Shown here: positions 50,154-58,937 of the stretch, one piece after another
Layout of the letters: every line of letters begins with the position of its first letter
How positions within the stretch are numbered: position 1 is the first letter of the stretch
Assembly: GCF_026342015.1 (NCBI RefSeq)
Contig: NZ_JAPENL010000002.1
Coordinates: 1,865,001 to 1,929,000 of the forward strand
Direction of reading: 5' to 3'
DNA: 64,000 nt
Source of the DNA: Micromonospora lupini
Lineage (GTDB): Bacteria > Actinomycetota > Actinomycetes > Mycobacteriales > Micromonosporaceae
Translations under genes and position numbers: made by a program
The notes under the pieces: model-generated
What the model was told of the DNA's origin: nothing
The model's input: the letters and a program-made list of their open reading frames with translations, nothing else
Database searches by the model: none

Positions 50154-50732
50154 ATGCGGCTCTTCGTCGCCGTCTATCCGCCCGTCGCGGCGGTCGAGGA
50201 CCTCGGCGCCCAGACCGCCCGGCTGCGGGTCGGCGCGGCGGCCACCGCCGGTACCGCCGTCCGGCTCGCCGACCCGGCCAACCTGCACCTCACGCTTGCC
50301 TTCCTCGGTGAGGTCGAGACCGCCCGCCTGGCCGACGTGCGGAGTGCGCTCGGGCTCGCCGCCAAGTGGTTCCGGGACGACCGGCACGCCTCGCCCCGGC
50401 TGAGTCTCGGCGGCGGCGGCGTGTTCGGCGACGGTCGGCGCACCGTGCTCTGGACGGATGTCCGGGGCGACGTCGAGGCGCTGCACGCACTTGCCCGGCT
50501 GATCCGCCACCGACTGCGGCACGCCGGGCTGCCGTACGACGACAGGCCGCTCCGCCCGCACCTGACAGTGGCCCGGCCCGGCGACCGGGTGGCCCCGGCG
50601 GCAGTCGAAGCCGACCGGGTCGCCCTCAACGACTACCAGGGACCCGAGTGGCGGGCGAGCGAGTTGGTGCTGGTTCACAGCCACCTCGGCCTCCGGCCGC
50701 GCTACGACCGCCTCGCCGCCTGGCCGCTCTGA
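50154..50732 (+). CDS. thpR: RNA 2',3'-cyclic phosphodiesterase
   Basis: A 192-residue 2H phosphoesterase that opens 2',3'-cyclic phosphates. MRLFVAVYPPVAAVEDL is the family start. The two catalytic motifs are HLTLAF near residue 45 and HLTVAR near 140. There is no signal peptide. The preceding hypothetical gene ends 12 bases upstream. Confidence 0.93.
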   Translation: MRLFVAVYPPVAAVEDLGAQTARLRVGAAATAGTAVRLADPANLHLTLAFLGEVETARLADVRSALGLAAKWFRDDRHASPRLSLGGGGVFGDGRRTVLWTDVRGDVEALHALARLIRHRLRHAGLPYDDRPLRPHLTVARPGDRVAPAAVEADRVALNDYQGPEWRASELVLVHSHLGLRPRYDRLAAWPL

Positions 50733-50759
50733 CCCGTCGAGCCAGACAGCCTGAACTCA

Positions 50760-50835
50760 TGATCCACTCGGGTTCATGGAAGTCGGGGCTTCTTGTTCGG
50801 ACCGATGGCCCGATTCCACGAACCCGAGTGGATCA
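50760..50835. repeat. Long inverted repeat downstream of thpR
   Basis: Left arm TGATCCACTCGGGTTC from 50760 pairs with GAACCCGAGTGGATCA ending at 50835; the arms extend to about 27 bases with one mismatch and one 1-base gap. It lies between the convergent thpR and sepH genes (159-base gap). Confidence 0.8.
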
Positions 50836-50891
50836 CGCAGTGACTGCCGTGTGTCGGCGGTAGCGGTCAGCCGACCGCCCGACGTCACGCG

Positions 50892-51968
50892 TCAGGAGGA
50901 CTCGCGGGCGGCCGGGCCGCTGCCGAACAGCACGTCGTCCCAGCTCGGCAGGCGCTTGCGCGGCTTGCCGCTGGCGTCGGTCGACTCGCCGGAGGCCGCC
51001 GCGGCGGCCGTCCGGCGGGGTCGCAGCACCGCCAGCGACGGCACGGCCGGGACCTCCTTGGGCGCGTCCGAGTCGTCGTCGAAGGCCGAGCCCTGGCCAC
51101 CGCCGAGCAGCGCGGCGGCACCCCCGCCGACCGGCCGCTGCCGAGGCGCGTCCGAGCCGGCAAGAGCAGCCGGGGTGCGCGGCTCAAGGCCACGACCCGA
51201 CGAGCCACCGAGCGGGCGGTCCAGGGAGGCGAGCAGGGCGTCCCGGCCAGCCCGGATCGGATCGCGGCCGGGGCGCGGGTGCTCGGACGCGGCCGGCAAC
51301 CCGTGCCCACCCCGGCTCGGCTCGCCACGCGACGGGCCGGGCAGGCCGTGCCCGGTCCGCTCCGGTGCCGGCTCCTGGCCGAGGATCGGCGTGGGCCGCT
51401 CGGCGCACAGGTACTGCGCCATGTCGTCGTGCGGCGTGACCACCTGCCGGGCCTTGTCCATGTCCCAGATGGCCTGCGCGGTGGCCTTGCCGGACGGCCA
51501 GGTGGCGATGATCCGCCAGGTGCCGTCGTCGCGCCGGTACGCGTCCCAGGAGATCTTCTCGGTGTCGATGCCGTGCTGGCTCAGCCGACCGTTGACCACC
51601 TCGGCGAGCGGGGTGGGCTTCTCCGCGCCCTTGAGGCGGGTGCGGCGGGCGTGCTGGGCGAGCATCGCCCGCTCCTGCAACACCGGGCCGGCGTAGCGCA
51701 GGACCCGGTCGACAGGCACCCCGGCGATCCGGGCGACATCCTCCGCGGACTCACCGGAGCGAATGCGGGCCTGGATGTCGCGAGGGGACAGCGAGGGGAT
51801 CGGGTCGGCCGTGGTCGGTGCCACCGCGAGCGGCGGGGCACCCGGCTCGGGGTGCATCACGCCGGCGATGCGTTCGTCGATCGGCAGGGCGAGGAGTCGT
51901 CCCACCTCGTCGGCGAGCACCAGGGCCTGGCCGTCCTCGGAGAGGGCGACGAAGCGTACTGGGCGCAT
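50892..51968 (-). CDS. sepH: Septation protein SepH (DUF3071)
   Basis: A 358-residue actinobacterial cell-division protein; SepH binds FtsZ and promotes its assembly. The conserved N-terminal DUF3071 (residues 1-~180) starts MRPVRFVALSEDGQALVLAD and includes SPRDIQARIRSGESAEDVAR, a predicted helix-turn-helix, and WRIIATWPSGKATAQAIWDM. The C-terminal half is long, Gly/Pro/Ala-rich and probably disordered, ending in the conserved RLPSWDDVLFG. GGAGG precedes ATG 51968. Downstream lies the thpR inverted repeat. Confidence 0.94.
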   Translation of the reverse strand: MRPVRFVALSEDGQALVLADEVGRLLALPIDERIAGVMHPEPGAPPLAVAPTTADPIPSLSPRDIQARIRSGESAEDVARIAGVPVDRVLRYAGPVLQERAMLAQHARRTRLKGAEKPTPLAEVVNGRLSQHGIDTEKISWDAYRRDDGTWRIIATWPSGKATAQAIWDMDKARQVVTPHDDMAQYLCAERPTPILGQEPAPERTGHGLPGPSRGEPSRGGHGLPAASEHPRPGRDPIRAGRDALLASLDRPLGGSSGRGLEPRTPAALAGSDAPRQRPVGGGAAALLGGGQGSAFDDDSDAPKEVPAVPSLAVLRPRRTAAAAASGESTDASGKPRKRLPSWDDVLFGSGPAARESS

Positions 51969-52103
51969 AGCGTTGCCTCCGTCCCGCTTCGCTGGCCGCA
52001 CGCCACGAGTCGGCCACCCAGGCGTCTCGGACCACCGTACGCGCATCTGTCTCGGGGTGGGGGAAGCGACACCCCGCATGTCGCGACTGAGCTGCGGCGA
52101 TGA

Positions 52104-52147
52104 TCACGGTGGGTGTCCGTCGAGGCCCCGACGGACACCCACCGTGA
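52104..52147 (-). terminator. Hairpin terminator after serC
   Basis: A perfect 19-base stem (TCACGGTGGGTGTCCGTCG at 52104-52122 with 52129-52147) and a 6-base loop, 6 bases past the serC stop on the minus strand. It also precedes sepH, so transcripts are insulated. Not followed by a U-run. Confidence 0.8.
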
Positions 52148-52153
52148 CGAAGG

Positions 52154-53281
52154 TCAGAGTCGCTCGACCACGTAGTCGATCGACGCGGTCAGCGCCTCGA
52201 CATCGGCCGGCTCGACGGCCGGGAACAGCGCCACCCGCAACTGGTTACGGCCGAGCTTGCGGTACGGCTCGGTGTCGACGATGCCGTTGGCACGCAGCGC
52301 CTTGGCGATCGCTGTGGCGTCCACGCCGTCGGCGAAGTCGATTGTCGCGACCACGTTGGACCGCAGCGTCGGGTCGGTGACGAACGGAGTGGCCACCGTG
52401 GACCGCTCCGCCCAGCCGTACACGGTCGCGGCGCTCTCCGCCGTGCGCTTGGCCGCCCAGGCCAGACCACCCTGCGCGTTCATCCAGTCGGTCTGCTCGG
52501 CCGCGAGGAAGATGGTGGCCAGCGCCGGGGTGTTGTACGTCTGCTCCAGCCGCGAATTGTCGATCGCGGTCACCAGGTCCAGGAAGGCCGGGATGTAGCG
52601 CCCCGACGCCTTGATCTCGGCGGCCCGCTCCAGCGCGGCCGGCGACATCAGGGCCAGCCAGAGGCCGCCGTCGGAGCCGAAGCACTTCTGCGGCGCGAAG
52701 TAGTAGACGTCGGTCTCGCCTACGTTGACCTCCAGGCCGCCGGCGCCCGAGGTCGCGTCGACCAGGAGCAGCGCGCCCTCGTCCGCGCCGGCCACCCGGT
52801 TGATCGGCACGGCCACGCCTGTCGAGGTCTCGTTCTGCGGCGTCGCGTACACGTCCACGCCGGCCTCGGCGACCAGGGCCGGCGCGCTGCCCGCCGCGGC
52901 CTTGCGGACGGTCGGCTCACCGAGGAACGGGGCGTCGGAGACCGACTTGGCGAACTTCGCGCCGAACTCGCCGAAGCTGGCGAACTGCGCACGGTCGCGG
53001 ACGAGGCCGAAGGTGGCGACCTCCCAGAAAGCGGTGGTGCCGCCGTTGCCGATCACGACCTCGTAGCCCTCGGGCAGCGAGAAGAACTCGGCGATGCCGG
53101 AGCGCAGCCGGGCCACCTGGTCGCGGACCGTCTTCTGCCGGTGCGACGTGCCCAGGTAGCTGGTCGCCACCTCGGCGAGCGCGGACACGGCCGCCGGACG
53201 GACCTTGGACGGGCCGCAGCCGAACCGTCCGTCGGCGGGCTTGATCTCGTCAGGAATCCGGATGATCGGTGCGTCAGCCAC
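52154..53281 (-). CDS. serC: Phosphoserine transaminase
   Basis: A 375-residue PLP enzyme converting 3-phosphohydroxypyruvate to phosphoserine in serine biosynthesis (and possibly 4-phosphohydroxythreonine in PLP synthesis). N-terminus: IRIPDEIKPADGRFGCGPSK. The PLP-binding lysine is in FAPQKCFGSDGGLW near residue 199, and the phosphate site residues in SHRQKTVRDQVARL near 47. GTG 53281 begins the family's usual ADAPIIRIP. It is preceded by the citrate synthase gene upstream on the same strand with its own terminator, so they are separate units. PdxH lies nearby, linked functionally through PLP. Confidence 0.95.
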   Translation of the reverse strand: MADAPIIRIPDEIKPADGRFGCGPSKVRPAAVSALAEVATSYLGTSHRQKTVRDQVARLRSGIAEFFSLPEGYEVVIGNGGTTAFWEVATFGLVRDRAQFASFGEFGAKFAKSVSDAPFLGEPTVRKAAAGSAPALVAEAGVDVYATPQNETSTGVAVPINRVAGADEGALLLVDATSGAGGLEVNVGETDVYYFAPQKCFGSDGGLWLALMSPAALERAAEIKASGRYIPAFLDLVTAIDNSRLEQTYNTPALATIFLAAEQTDWMNAQGGLAWAAKRTAESAATVYGWAERSTVATPFVTDPTLRSNVVATIDFADGVDATAIAKALRANGIVDTEPYRKLGRNQLRVALFPAVEPADVEALTASIDYVVERL

Positions 53282-53502
53282 GGTCTTGAAGGTCCTTCCG
53301 CATGGGCGAGGGCGGGCTCGGTGCGGACCGGCGGTGGGCGCGCGTACGCGGGCGCACGGCGGCCGGGATCCGTACCGGCGATCCGGCGACACTGCCGGCC
53401 CCCATCCTCGCACCCGGGTCCGGCCGTGGAAGTCGGGGTCCCGAGGGCCGGCCTGAGTCCTTCGCCACACCCCGGAGCCGATCGCCCGCCGCGCACAGAA
53501 AA

Positions 53503-53536
53503 GGCCCCTCCCGGACGTGAGTCCTCGGGAGGGGCC
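53503..53536 (-). terminator. Intrinsic terminator after citrate synthase
   Basis: On the minus strand an 11-base stem (GGCCCCTCCCG/CGGGAGGGGCC) with a 12-base loop is followed by TTTTC, 12 bases past the stop. The most canonical intrinsic terminator in the window. Confidence 0.85.
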
Positions 53537-53547
53537 CTCCGAGCCGG

Positions 53548-54654
53548 TCAGACGCCGTGGGGGATGGCGGCCCAGCCCTCGACGTCGCTGGGCTTGCGGG
53601 TGTCCGGGCCGACGTAGCGGGCGGACGGGCGGACCAACCGCTGCAGGCGCTTCTGCTCCAGGATGTGCGCGCTCCAGCCGCCCATCCGGGCGCAGGTGAA
53701 CATCGAGGTGAACATGTGCGCCGGCACCTCGGCGAAGTCCAGCACCACGGCCGACCAGAACTCGACGTTCGTGGCCAGCACCCGGTCCGGGCGGCGGGCC
53801 TGCAACTCGGCGAGGGCGGCCTTCTCCAGCGCCTCGGCGATCTCGAAGCGCGGCGCGCCCAGCTCCTTGGCGGTGCGCCGGAGCACGCGGGCGCGCGGGT
53901 CCTCGGCACGGTAGACCCGGTGGCCGAAGCCCATCAGCCGCTCGCCGCGGTCCAGGACGCCCTTGACGTAGCCCTCCGCGTCGCCGCTGCGCTCCACGGC
54001 CTCCAACATGCTGAGCACGCGGGACGGCGCGCCGCCGTGCAGCGGCCCGGAGAGAGCGCCGATGCCCGACGAGATGCAGGCCGCCGCGTCCGCCCCGGTG
54101 GAGGCGACGATGCGCGCGGTGAAGGTGGAGGCGTTCAGGCCGTGCTCGGCGGCCGAGATGAAGTACGCGTCGACGGCCTTGACGTGCCGCGGATCCGGCT
54201 CGCCCCGCCAGCGCTTCATGAACCGCTCGACGATTGTCTGCGCCTTGTCGATCTCCTTCTGCGGCACCGCAGGCAGGCCCAGGCCACGGGCGGACTGTGC
54301 GACGAAGGAGAGCGCGGTCACCGACACCCGGGCGAGGTCCTCGCGGGCCTGCTCGTCGGAGATGTCCAACAGCTGGCTGAGCCCCCAGTACGGCGCCAGC
54401 ATCGCGACAGCCGACTGCACGTCGACCCGGATGTCGCCGGAGTGCACAGGCACCGGGAACGGCTCCGCCGGCGGCAGGCCCGGCCCGAACCGGCCGTCGA
54501 CAAGCAGCGCCCAGACGTTGCCGAACGAGACCTGGCCGATCAGATCCTCGATGTCGACCCCGCGATAGCGCAGCGCGCCACCCTCGCGGTCGGGTTCGGC
54601 GATCTCGGTCTCGAAGGCGACGACGCCCTCCAGACCGGGTTTGAAATCGGCCAT
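53548..54654 (-). CDS. Citrate synthase (type 2/CitA-like)
   Basis: A 368-residue citrate synthase condensing oxaloacetate and acetyl-CoA at entry to the TCA cycle or a methylcitrate-like reaction. The start is MADFKPGLEGVVAFETEIAE, a hallmark of the actinobacterial citrate synthase 2 group. Catalytic residues are visible: His in SGPLHGGAPSRVL near residue 210 and His in MGFGHRVYRAEDPR near 248, with the final Asp in the VEFWSAVVLDFAEVP segment near 304. At 368 residues it is shorter than the ~430 type I enzymes. GGAGAG precedes ATG 54654. It is divergent from pdxH. Confidence 0.95.
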   Translation of the reverse strand: MADFKPGLEGVVAFETEIAEPDREGGALRYRGVDIEDLIGQVSFGNVWALLVDGRFGPGLPPAEPFPVPVHSGDIRVDVQSAVAMLAPYWGLSQLLDISDEQAREDLARVSVTALSFVAQSARGLGLPAVPQKEIDKAQTIVERFMKRWRGEPDPRHVKAVDAYFISAAEHGLNASTFTARIVASTGADAAACISSGIGALSGPLHGGAPSRVLSMLEAVERSGDAEGYVKGVLDRGERLMGFGHRVYRAEDPRARVLRRTAKELGAPRFEIAEALEKAALAELQARRPDRVLATNVEFWSAVVLDFAEVPAHMFTSMFTCARMGGWSAHILEQKRLQRLVRPSARYVGPDTRKPSDVEGWAAIPHGV

Positions 54655-54904
54655 GTCGCTCTCCTGGATCTGGTCGGTGCGCCTGATCAAGTGAGCCGGC
54701 CCGGTCGGCCGAGCGCCTTAGGCGACCCTCAGGGATGTGTTCGGAACATCTTGCCTGCTGCGTAACCGGATATGCGACCCGCTGCGACTGTGCTGCACAC
54801 GACATCTGAGGACGCGCATTCTCCGCGCCACTCGGTGAGACTGGGCGATGCGGACTGGCCAGCGCGGAAGGGCGCTGGTCGGGCCGCCGAGGAGGAGTGG
54901 GGAC

Positions 54905-55564
54905 GTGACGGGCGACACACCCGCCCCGGCCGCTATGCGTAACGAGTACGCCGCGGACCTGGGCCTGACCGAAGCTGACCTGGCCGCCGACTGGCACCAC
55001 CAGTTCGACAGCTGGTTCGCCGACGCGGTGGCCTTCGGGCTGCCCGAGCCGAACGCGATGGTGGTGGGCACCGCCGACGACGCCGGCCGGCCCAGCGGCC
55101 GGACGGTGCTGCTCAAGGGGTACGACCCCGAGGGCTTCGTCTTCTTCACCAACCACCTCTCGCGCAAGGGTGTCGAGGCGACCGGCAACCCGTACGCCAG
55201 TCTGGTCTTTCCGTGGTTTCCCATGCAGCGGCAGGTGGTGGTCGCCGGGTCGATCGCCCCGGTCGAGCAGGCGGTGACCGAGTCGTACTTCGCGAGCCGG
55301 CCACGCGGCTCGCAGGTGGGCGCCTGGGCCAGCCCGCAGTCGCAGGTGGTGCCGGACCGGGCCGCGTTGGAGGAGCGCTATCGGGAGGTGTCCGAGCGGT
55401 TCGCCGACCAGGCCGAGATCCCGGCCCCGCCGCACTGGGGTGGCCTGCGCGTCCGGCCGGACTCGGTGGAGTTCTGGCAGGGCCGGGCCGGTCGGTTGCA
55501 CGACCGGCTCCGCTTCCGTCGCCTCGACGCGGGTGGCTGGATCGTCGAGCGGCTGGCGCCGTGA
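54905..55564 (+). CDS. pdxH: Pyridoxamine 5'-phosphate oxidase
   Basis: A 219-residue FMN-dependent oxidase making pyridoxal phosphate from PNP/PMP. Motifs include EYAADLGLTEADLAADWHHQ at the N-terminus, PNAMVVGTADDAGRPSGRTV near residue 56, YDPEGFVFFTNHLSRKG near 80, and SRPRGSQVGAWASPQSQVV near 128, ending RLRFRR and WIVERLAP. GTG 54905 has GGAGTGGGG upstream. The 3' end overlaps the MFS gene (GTGA), so they are cotranscribed. PLP made here serves SerC and other aminotransferases. Confidence 0.95.
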   Translation: MTGDTPAPAAMRNEYAADLGLTEADLAADWHHQFDSWFADAVAFGLPEPNAMVVGTADDAGRPSGRTVLLKGYDPEGFVFFTNHLSRKGVEATGNPYASLVFPWFPMQRQVVVAGSIAPVEQAVTESYFASRPRGSQVGAWASPQSQVVPDRAALEERYREVSERFADQAEIPAPPHWGGLRVRPDSVEFWQGRAGRLHDRLRFRRLDAGGWIVERLAP

Positions 55565-56859
55565 CGGGTGTGCAGGAGGCCCGGCCGCGCGGAGCGCGCC
55601 GTTGGGCGATCGACGTCCGCCCGCTGCGCGTTTCGGCGTACCGGCGGCTGTGGCTCGGCAACACAGTGGCGATGTTCGGCTTCCAGTTCACCGCCGTCGC
55701 GGTGCCTGTGGAGATGTACGCCCTGACCCGGGACTCGTTCTGGGTGGGCCTGCTGGGCGTGGCTGCCTTCGTACCCCTGCTGGTCTTCGGGCTCTGGGGC
55801 GGCGCGGTCGCCGACGCCCGCGACCGCCGTGCGGTGCTGCTCGGCGGCTCGTTGTTGCTCTGGGCATCCACCCTCGGACTGCTGGTCCAGGCGCTGCTGA
55901 ACGTGGGCAGCCCGGTACTGCTGCTGGTGTTGATGGCGGTGCAGTCGGTGGCCTTCGCGATCACCTCGCCGGCCCGCAGCGCCATGCTGCCCCGGCTGGT
56001 CCCGGAGGACCTCGTCCCGGCCGCCAGCACCCTCAACTACACGACCTTCACCGCGGCCTCGGTGGCCGGCCCGCTCGCCGCCGGTCTGATCCTCGCCGCC
56101 TCGCCGGACACCAGCGTCGTCCTGCCGATCGCCTACGGCGTCGACGCGGTGCTGTTCACCGCCATGCTCTGGGCCGCGCTGCGCCTGCCCGCGCTGCCAC
56201 CCGAGCCGACCGCCGACGGTCAGGTCCGTCGCGCCGGCCTGGCCAGCGTGATCGACGGGTTCCGGTACCTCGCCACCACACCCGTGCTGCTGCTCTCGTT
56301 CGGCGTGGACCTGATCGCGATGATCCTGGCGATGCCGAGGGCGCTGTTCCCGGAGATCGCACACGAGCGGTTCGGCGGCGGCGGCTCGGTCGGCCTGCTC
56401 TACAGCGCCATCGCGATCGGCTCCATGATCGGCGGACTGACCTCCGGCTGGATCGGTCGACTCCGCAGGCAGGGGGTCGGCCTGGTGGTTGCGGTGGTCG
56501 GCTGGGGCCTGGCCATCGCCGCCGCCGGGTTGGCCCACCAGCTCTGGCTGATGGTTCTGCTGCTCGCCGTGGCCGGCGCCGCCGACCTGGTCAGCGCCGT
56601 CCTGCGCCAGTCCATGCTGCTGGTGTACGCGCCGGACCGGATGCGCGGTCGGCTCCAGGGCGTCAACACGGTGGTGGTGGCCGGCGGTCCGCGCCTGGGT
56701 GACCTGCGGGCCGGCACCATGGCCGCCGGGTTCGGCGGCGGGGTGGCCTGGGTCGCCGGTGGGCTCGCCTCGGCGGTGCTCGTGGTCGTGCTCGCGGTCG
56801 CGTTCCCGGCGCTGCTGCGCTACCGGGCCACGACGGCGTCGAGCGGCGACCGGCCGTGA
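55561..56859 (+). CDS. MFS transporter (EntS-like) coupled to pdxH
   Basis: A 432-residue 12-helix MFS protein. A cytosolic N-terminus is followed by SAYRRLWLGNTVAMFGFQFT; the motif A loop is WGGAVADARDRRAVLLGGSL near residue 80, and TSPARSAMLPRLVPEDLVPA near 145 resembles EntS-type exporters. GTG 55561 overlaps the pdxH stop codon. Overlap implies cotranslation with pdxH, but a role in vitamin B6 or cofactor transport is only an inference from position. Confidence 0.9.
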   Translation: MTGVQEARPRGARRWAIDVRPLRVSAYRRLWLGNTVAMFGFQFTAVAVPVEMYALTRDSFWVGLLGVAAFVPLLVFGLWGGAVADARDRRAVLLGGSLLLWASTLGLLVQALLNVGSPVLLLVLMAVQSVAFAITSPARSAMLPRLVPEDLVPAASTLNYTTFTAASVAGPLAAGLILAASPDTSVVLPIAYGVDAVLFTAMLWAALRLPALPPEPTADGQVRRAGLASVIDGFRYLATTPVLLLSFGVDLIAMILAMPRALFPEIAHERFGGGGSVGLLYSAIAIGSMIGGLTSGWIGRLRRQGVGLVVAVVGWGLAIAAAGLAHQLWLMVLLLAVAGAADLVSAVLRQSMLLVYAPDRMRGRLQGVNTVVVAGGPRLGDLRAGTMAAGFGGGVAWVAGGLASAVLVVVLAVAFPALLRYRATTASSGDRP

Positions 56860-56877
56860 CCGGTTAGGGTCGCCGGC

Positions 56878-57807
56878 ATGGAAAGCCCCGACCAGCGCCC
56901 CTTCTCCGGCGCACAGTGGACCATCGCCGCCGCGGGCCACGAGGCAGTCATCGTGGAGGTGGGCGGCGGGCTGCGGACGTACCGGCACGACGGCGTCGAC
57001 CTGCTCGACGGGTACCGCGCCGACGAGGTCTGCCCCGGCTGCGCCGGGCAGGTGCTCGCGCCCTGGCCGAACCGGATCCGCGACGGCCGCTACCCGTTCG
57101 CCGACCGGACGCACCAGCTCGCGCTGACCGAGCCGGAGCGGCACGTCGCCATCCACGGGCTGGTCAACTGGGTGCCGTGGCGGCTGCTGGAGCAGTCCGC
57201 GGACGCGGTGACTCTCGGCTACGACCTCCCGCCGCAGCCCGGCTACCCGTGGCCGCTGCGACTGGTCAGCCGATGGAGCGTCGGCGCGGACGGACTGCGC
57301 GCCGAGCACGAGGTGACGAACATCGGCGCCGAGGGGGCCCCGTTCGGCTTCTCCGTGCACCCGTACCTGCAACTGCCCGGCGTCGCGGTGGACGACCTGG
57401 TCATGCGGCTGCCGGCGCGTACCCGTGTGCTTGTGGACGGTCGGCTGCTCCCGGTCGGGGCGACCCCGGTGGCCGGCACCGAGTACGACTGGACCAGCCC
57501 GCGCCGGATCGGCGACGCCGAGCTGGACGCCTGCTTCGGCGAGGTGATCCGGGACGGCGACGGCGGTTCCTCGGTGAGCCTGGCCGCCCCGGACTCCTCG
57601 TCCGGGGTGAGCATCTGGGCGGACGCGGAGTTCGGCTGGTGGCAGGTGTTCACCGGGGACGCGCTCACCGGCGAGCGGCACCGCCGCTCGGTGGCGATCG
57701 AGCCGATGACCTGCCCGCCGGACGCGTTCCGCTCGGGCAAGGACCTGCTCACGCTCAAGCCCGGCACGACCTGGCGGGGTGCCTGGGGCATCCGGCCCGG
57801 GGCCTGA
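56878..57807 (+). CDS. Aldose 1-epimerase family protein
   Basis: A 309-residue galactose-mutarotase-fold enzyme interconverting sugar anomers. Visible residues: NRIRDGRYPF near 65, the first catalytic His in ERHVAIHGLVNWVPW near 96, the second in GFSVHPYLQLPG near 160, and the catalytic Glu in RSVAIEPMTCPPDAF near 280. Short GT of 18 bases after the MFS gene and an overlap (TGATG) with the nitroreductase gene show a four-gene operon from pdxH to the nitroreductase. Confidence 0.94.
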   Translation: MESPDQRPFSGAQWTIAAAGHEAVIVEVGGGLRTYRHDGVDLLDGYRADEVCPGCAGQVLAPWPNRIRDGRYPFADRTHQLALTEPERHVAIHGLVNWVPWRLLEQSADAVTLGYDLPPQPGYPWPLRLVSRWSVGADGLRAEHEVTNIGAEGAPFGFSVHPYLQLPGVAVDDLVMRLPARTRVLVDGRLLPVGATPVAGTEYDWTSPRRIGDAELDACFGEVIRDGDGGSSVSLAAPDSSSGVSIWADAEFGWWQVFTGDALTGERHRRSVAIEPMTCPPDAFRSGKDLLTLKPGTTWRGAWGIRPGA

Positions 57808-58409
57808 TGGAGTTCGCCGAGGTCGTCCGCCGTCGGCGGATGGTGCGCAACTACGACCCGGACCGTCCCGTCCCGCCCGACGTGGTGGATCGGCTGCTCG
57901 ACCACGCCGTGCGCGCCCCGTCGGCCGGGTTCGCCCAGGGCTGGGGCTTCCTGGTGCTTGAGGAGGCGGCCGACCGGGAACGGTTCTGGGCCGCCACCAC
58001 CCCGGAGGGCGGCGGACGGGAGCGCTGGCTGGCGGGGATGCGCCGGGCGCCGCTCATCGTGGTGCCGCACGCCAACGAGTCGGCCTACCTGCGGCGGTAC
58101 GCGGAGCCGGACAAGGGTTGGACGGACCGGTCGACCGACCGCTGGCCGGTGCCCTACTGGTACGTGGACACCGGCTTCGCCGCGCTGCTGATGCTGCTCA
58201 CCGCCGTGGACGAGGGGCTGGGAGCGTGCTTCTTCGGGATTCCGGCGCAGCGGCTGGACGCGTATCGGGACGCGTTCGGCGTGCCGGACGACTACCACCC
58301 CATCGGTGCCGTCACAATCGGTTACCGTGCACCGGACCATCGGTCACCGTCGTTGCGCCGGGGACGGCGCGGGATGGACGAGGTGGTGCGGCGCGGGCGG
58401 TGGAGTTGA
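57807..58409 (+). CDS. Nitroreductase family protein
   Basis: A 200-residue FMN-dependent oxidoreductase. FMN-binding features are RRRMVRNYDPDRPVPPDVVD near residue 8, RAPSAGFAQGWGFLVL near 37, and the C-terminal GLGACFFGIPAQRLDAYRDA near 138 with VTIGYRAPDH. Such enzymes reduce nitro groups, quinones or F420-like substrates. The ATG overlaps the epimerase stop (TGATG), so it is the last gene of the pdxH-MFS-epimerase-nitroreductase set. Confidence 0.9.
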   Translation: MEFAEVVRRRRMVRNYDPDRPVPPDVVDRLLDHAVRAPSAGFAQGWGFLVLEEAADRERFWAATTPEGGGRERWLAGMRRAPLIVVPHANESAYLRRYAEPDKGWTDRSTDRWPVPYWYVDTGFAALLMLLTAVDEGLGACFFGIPAQRLDAYRDAFGVPDDYHPIGAVTIGYRAPDHRSPSLRRGRRGMDEVVRRGRWS

Positions 58410-58597
58410 GCGCGCCGTCCCGTTCGTCGGAGTTGAGGATCGGACGAGCGGTAGCGAAACTGACATCAGGGAGCAGAACGTCGCGTGCGCCGGACGGCTA
58501 GGCTGGCACGGTCATCGGTGCCGCGCCGCGCGGTGCCCGCCGCGGCCCGGCTCGGCGTCGTCGGTCGGCCCGGCCACGGGGAGGGGAGCGTGCCGTC

Positions 58598-58903
58598 GTG
58601 ATCTTCAGAGCGGTCCGGGACGGGCGTCCCTACCCGGAGCACAACCTGACGCTCAAGCAGTGGGCGGAGATTCCGCCCCGTCCGCTGCGTCTGGACCAGT
58701 TGATCACCACCAAGCGCGAGTTGGCGCTCGACAAGCTCCTCGCCGAGGACTCGACCTTCTACGGCGACCTCTTTCCGCACGTGGTCCAGTGGAACGGTGG
58801 GCTCTACCTGGAGGACGGCCTGCACCGCGCCCTGCGTGCCGCCCTGCAACAGCGCAACCAGATCCACGCCCGCGTGCTGGTGCTCTCCGGACCGATCGAG
58901 TGA
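58598..58903 (+). CDS. Small conserved protein with ParB-like DGxHR motif
   Basis: A 101-residue protein; I do not recognise it by name. The N-terminus reads FRAVRDGRPYPEHNLTLKQW, and NGGLYLEDGLHRALRAALQQ contains the DG-x-HR motif found in ParB/Srx-like nucleotide-binding folds. There is no membrane segment. GTG 58598 is 188 bases after the nitroreductase stop and the gene is followed by the acyl-CoA dehydrogenase 35 bases later. Composition and the conserved motif suggest a real gene. Confidence 0.75.
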   Translation: MIFRAVRDGRPYPEHNLTLKQWAEIPPRPLRLDQLITTKRELALDKLLAEDSTFYGDLFPHVVQWNGGLYLEDGLHRALRAALQQRNQIHARVLVLSGPIE

Positions 58904-58937
58904 GCGGCGTGAGCTGAGGCTTCGTTAAGGTGACGGC

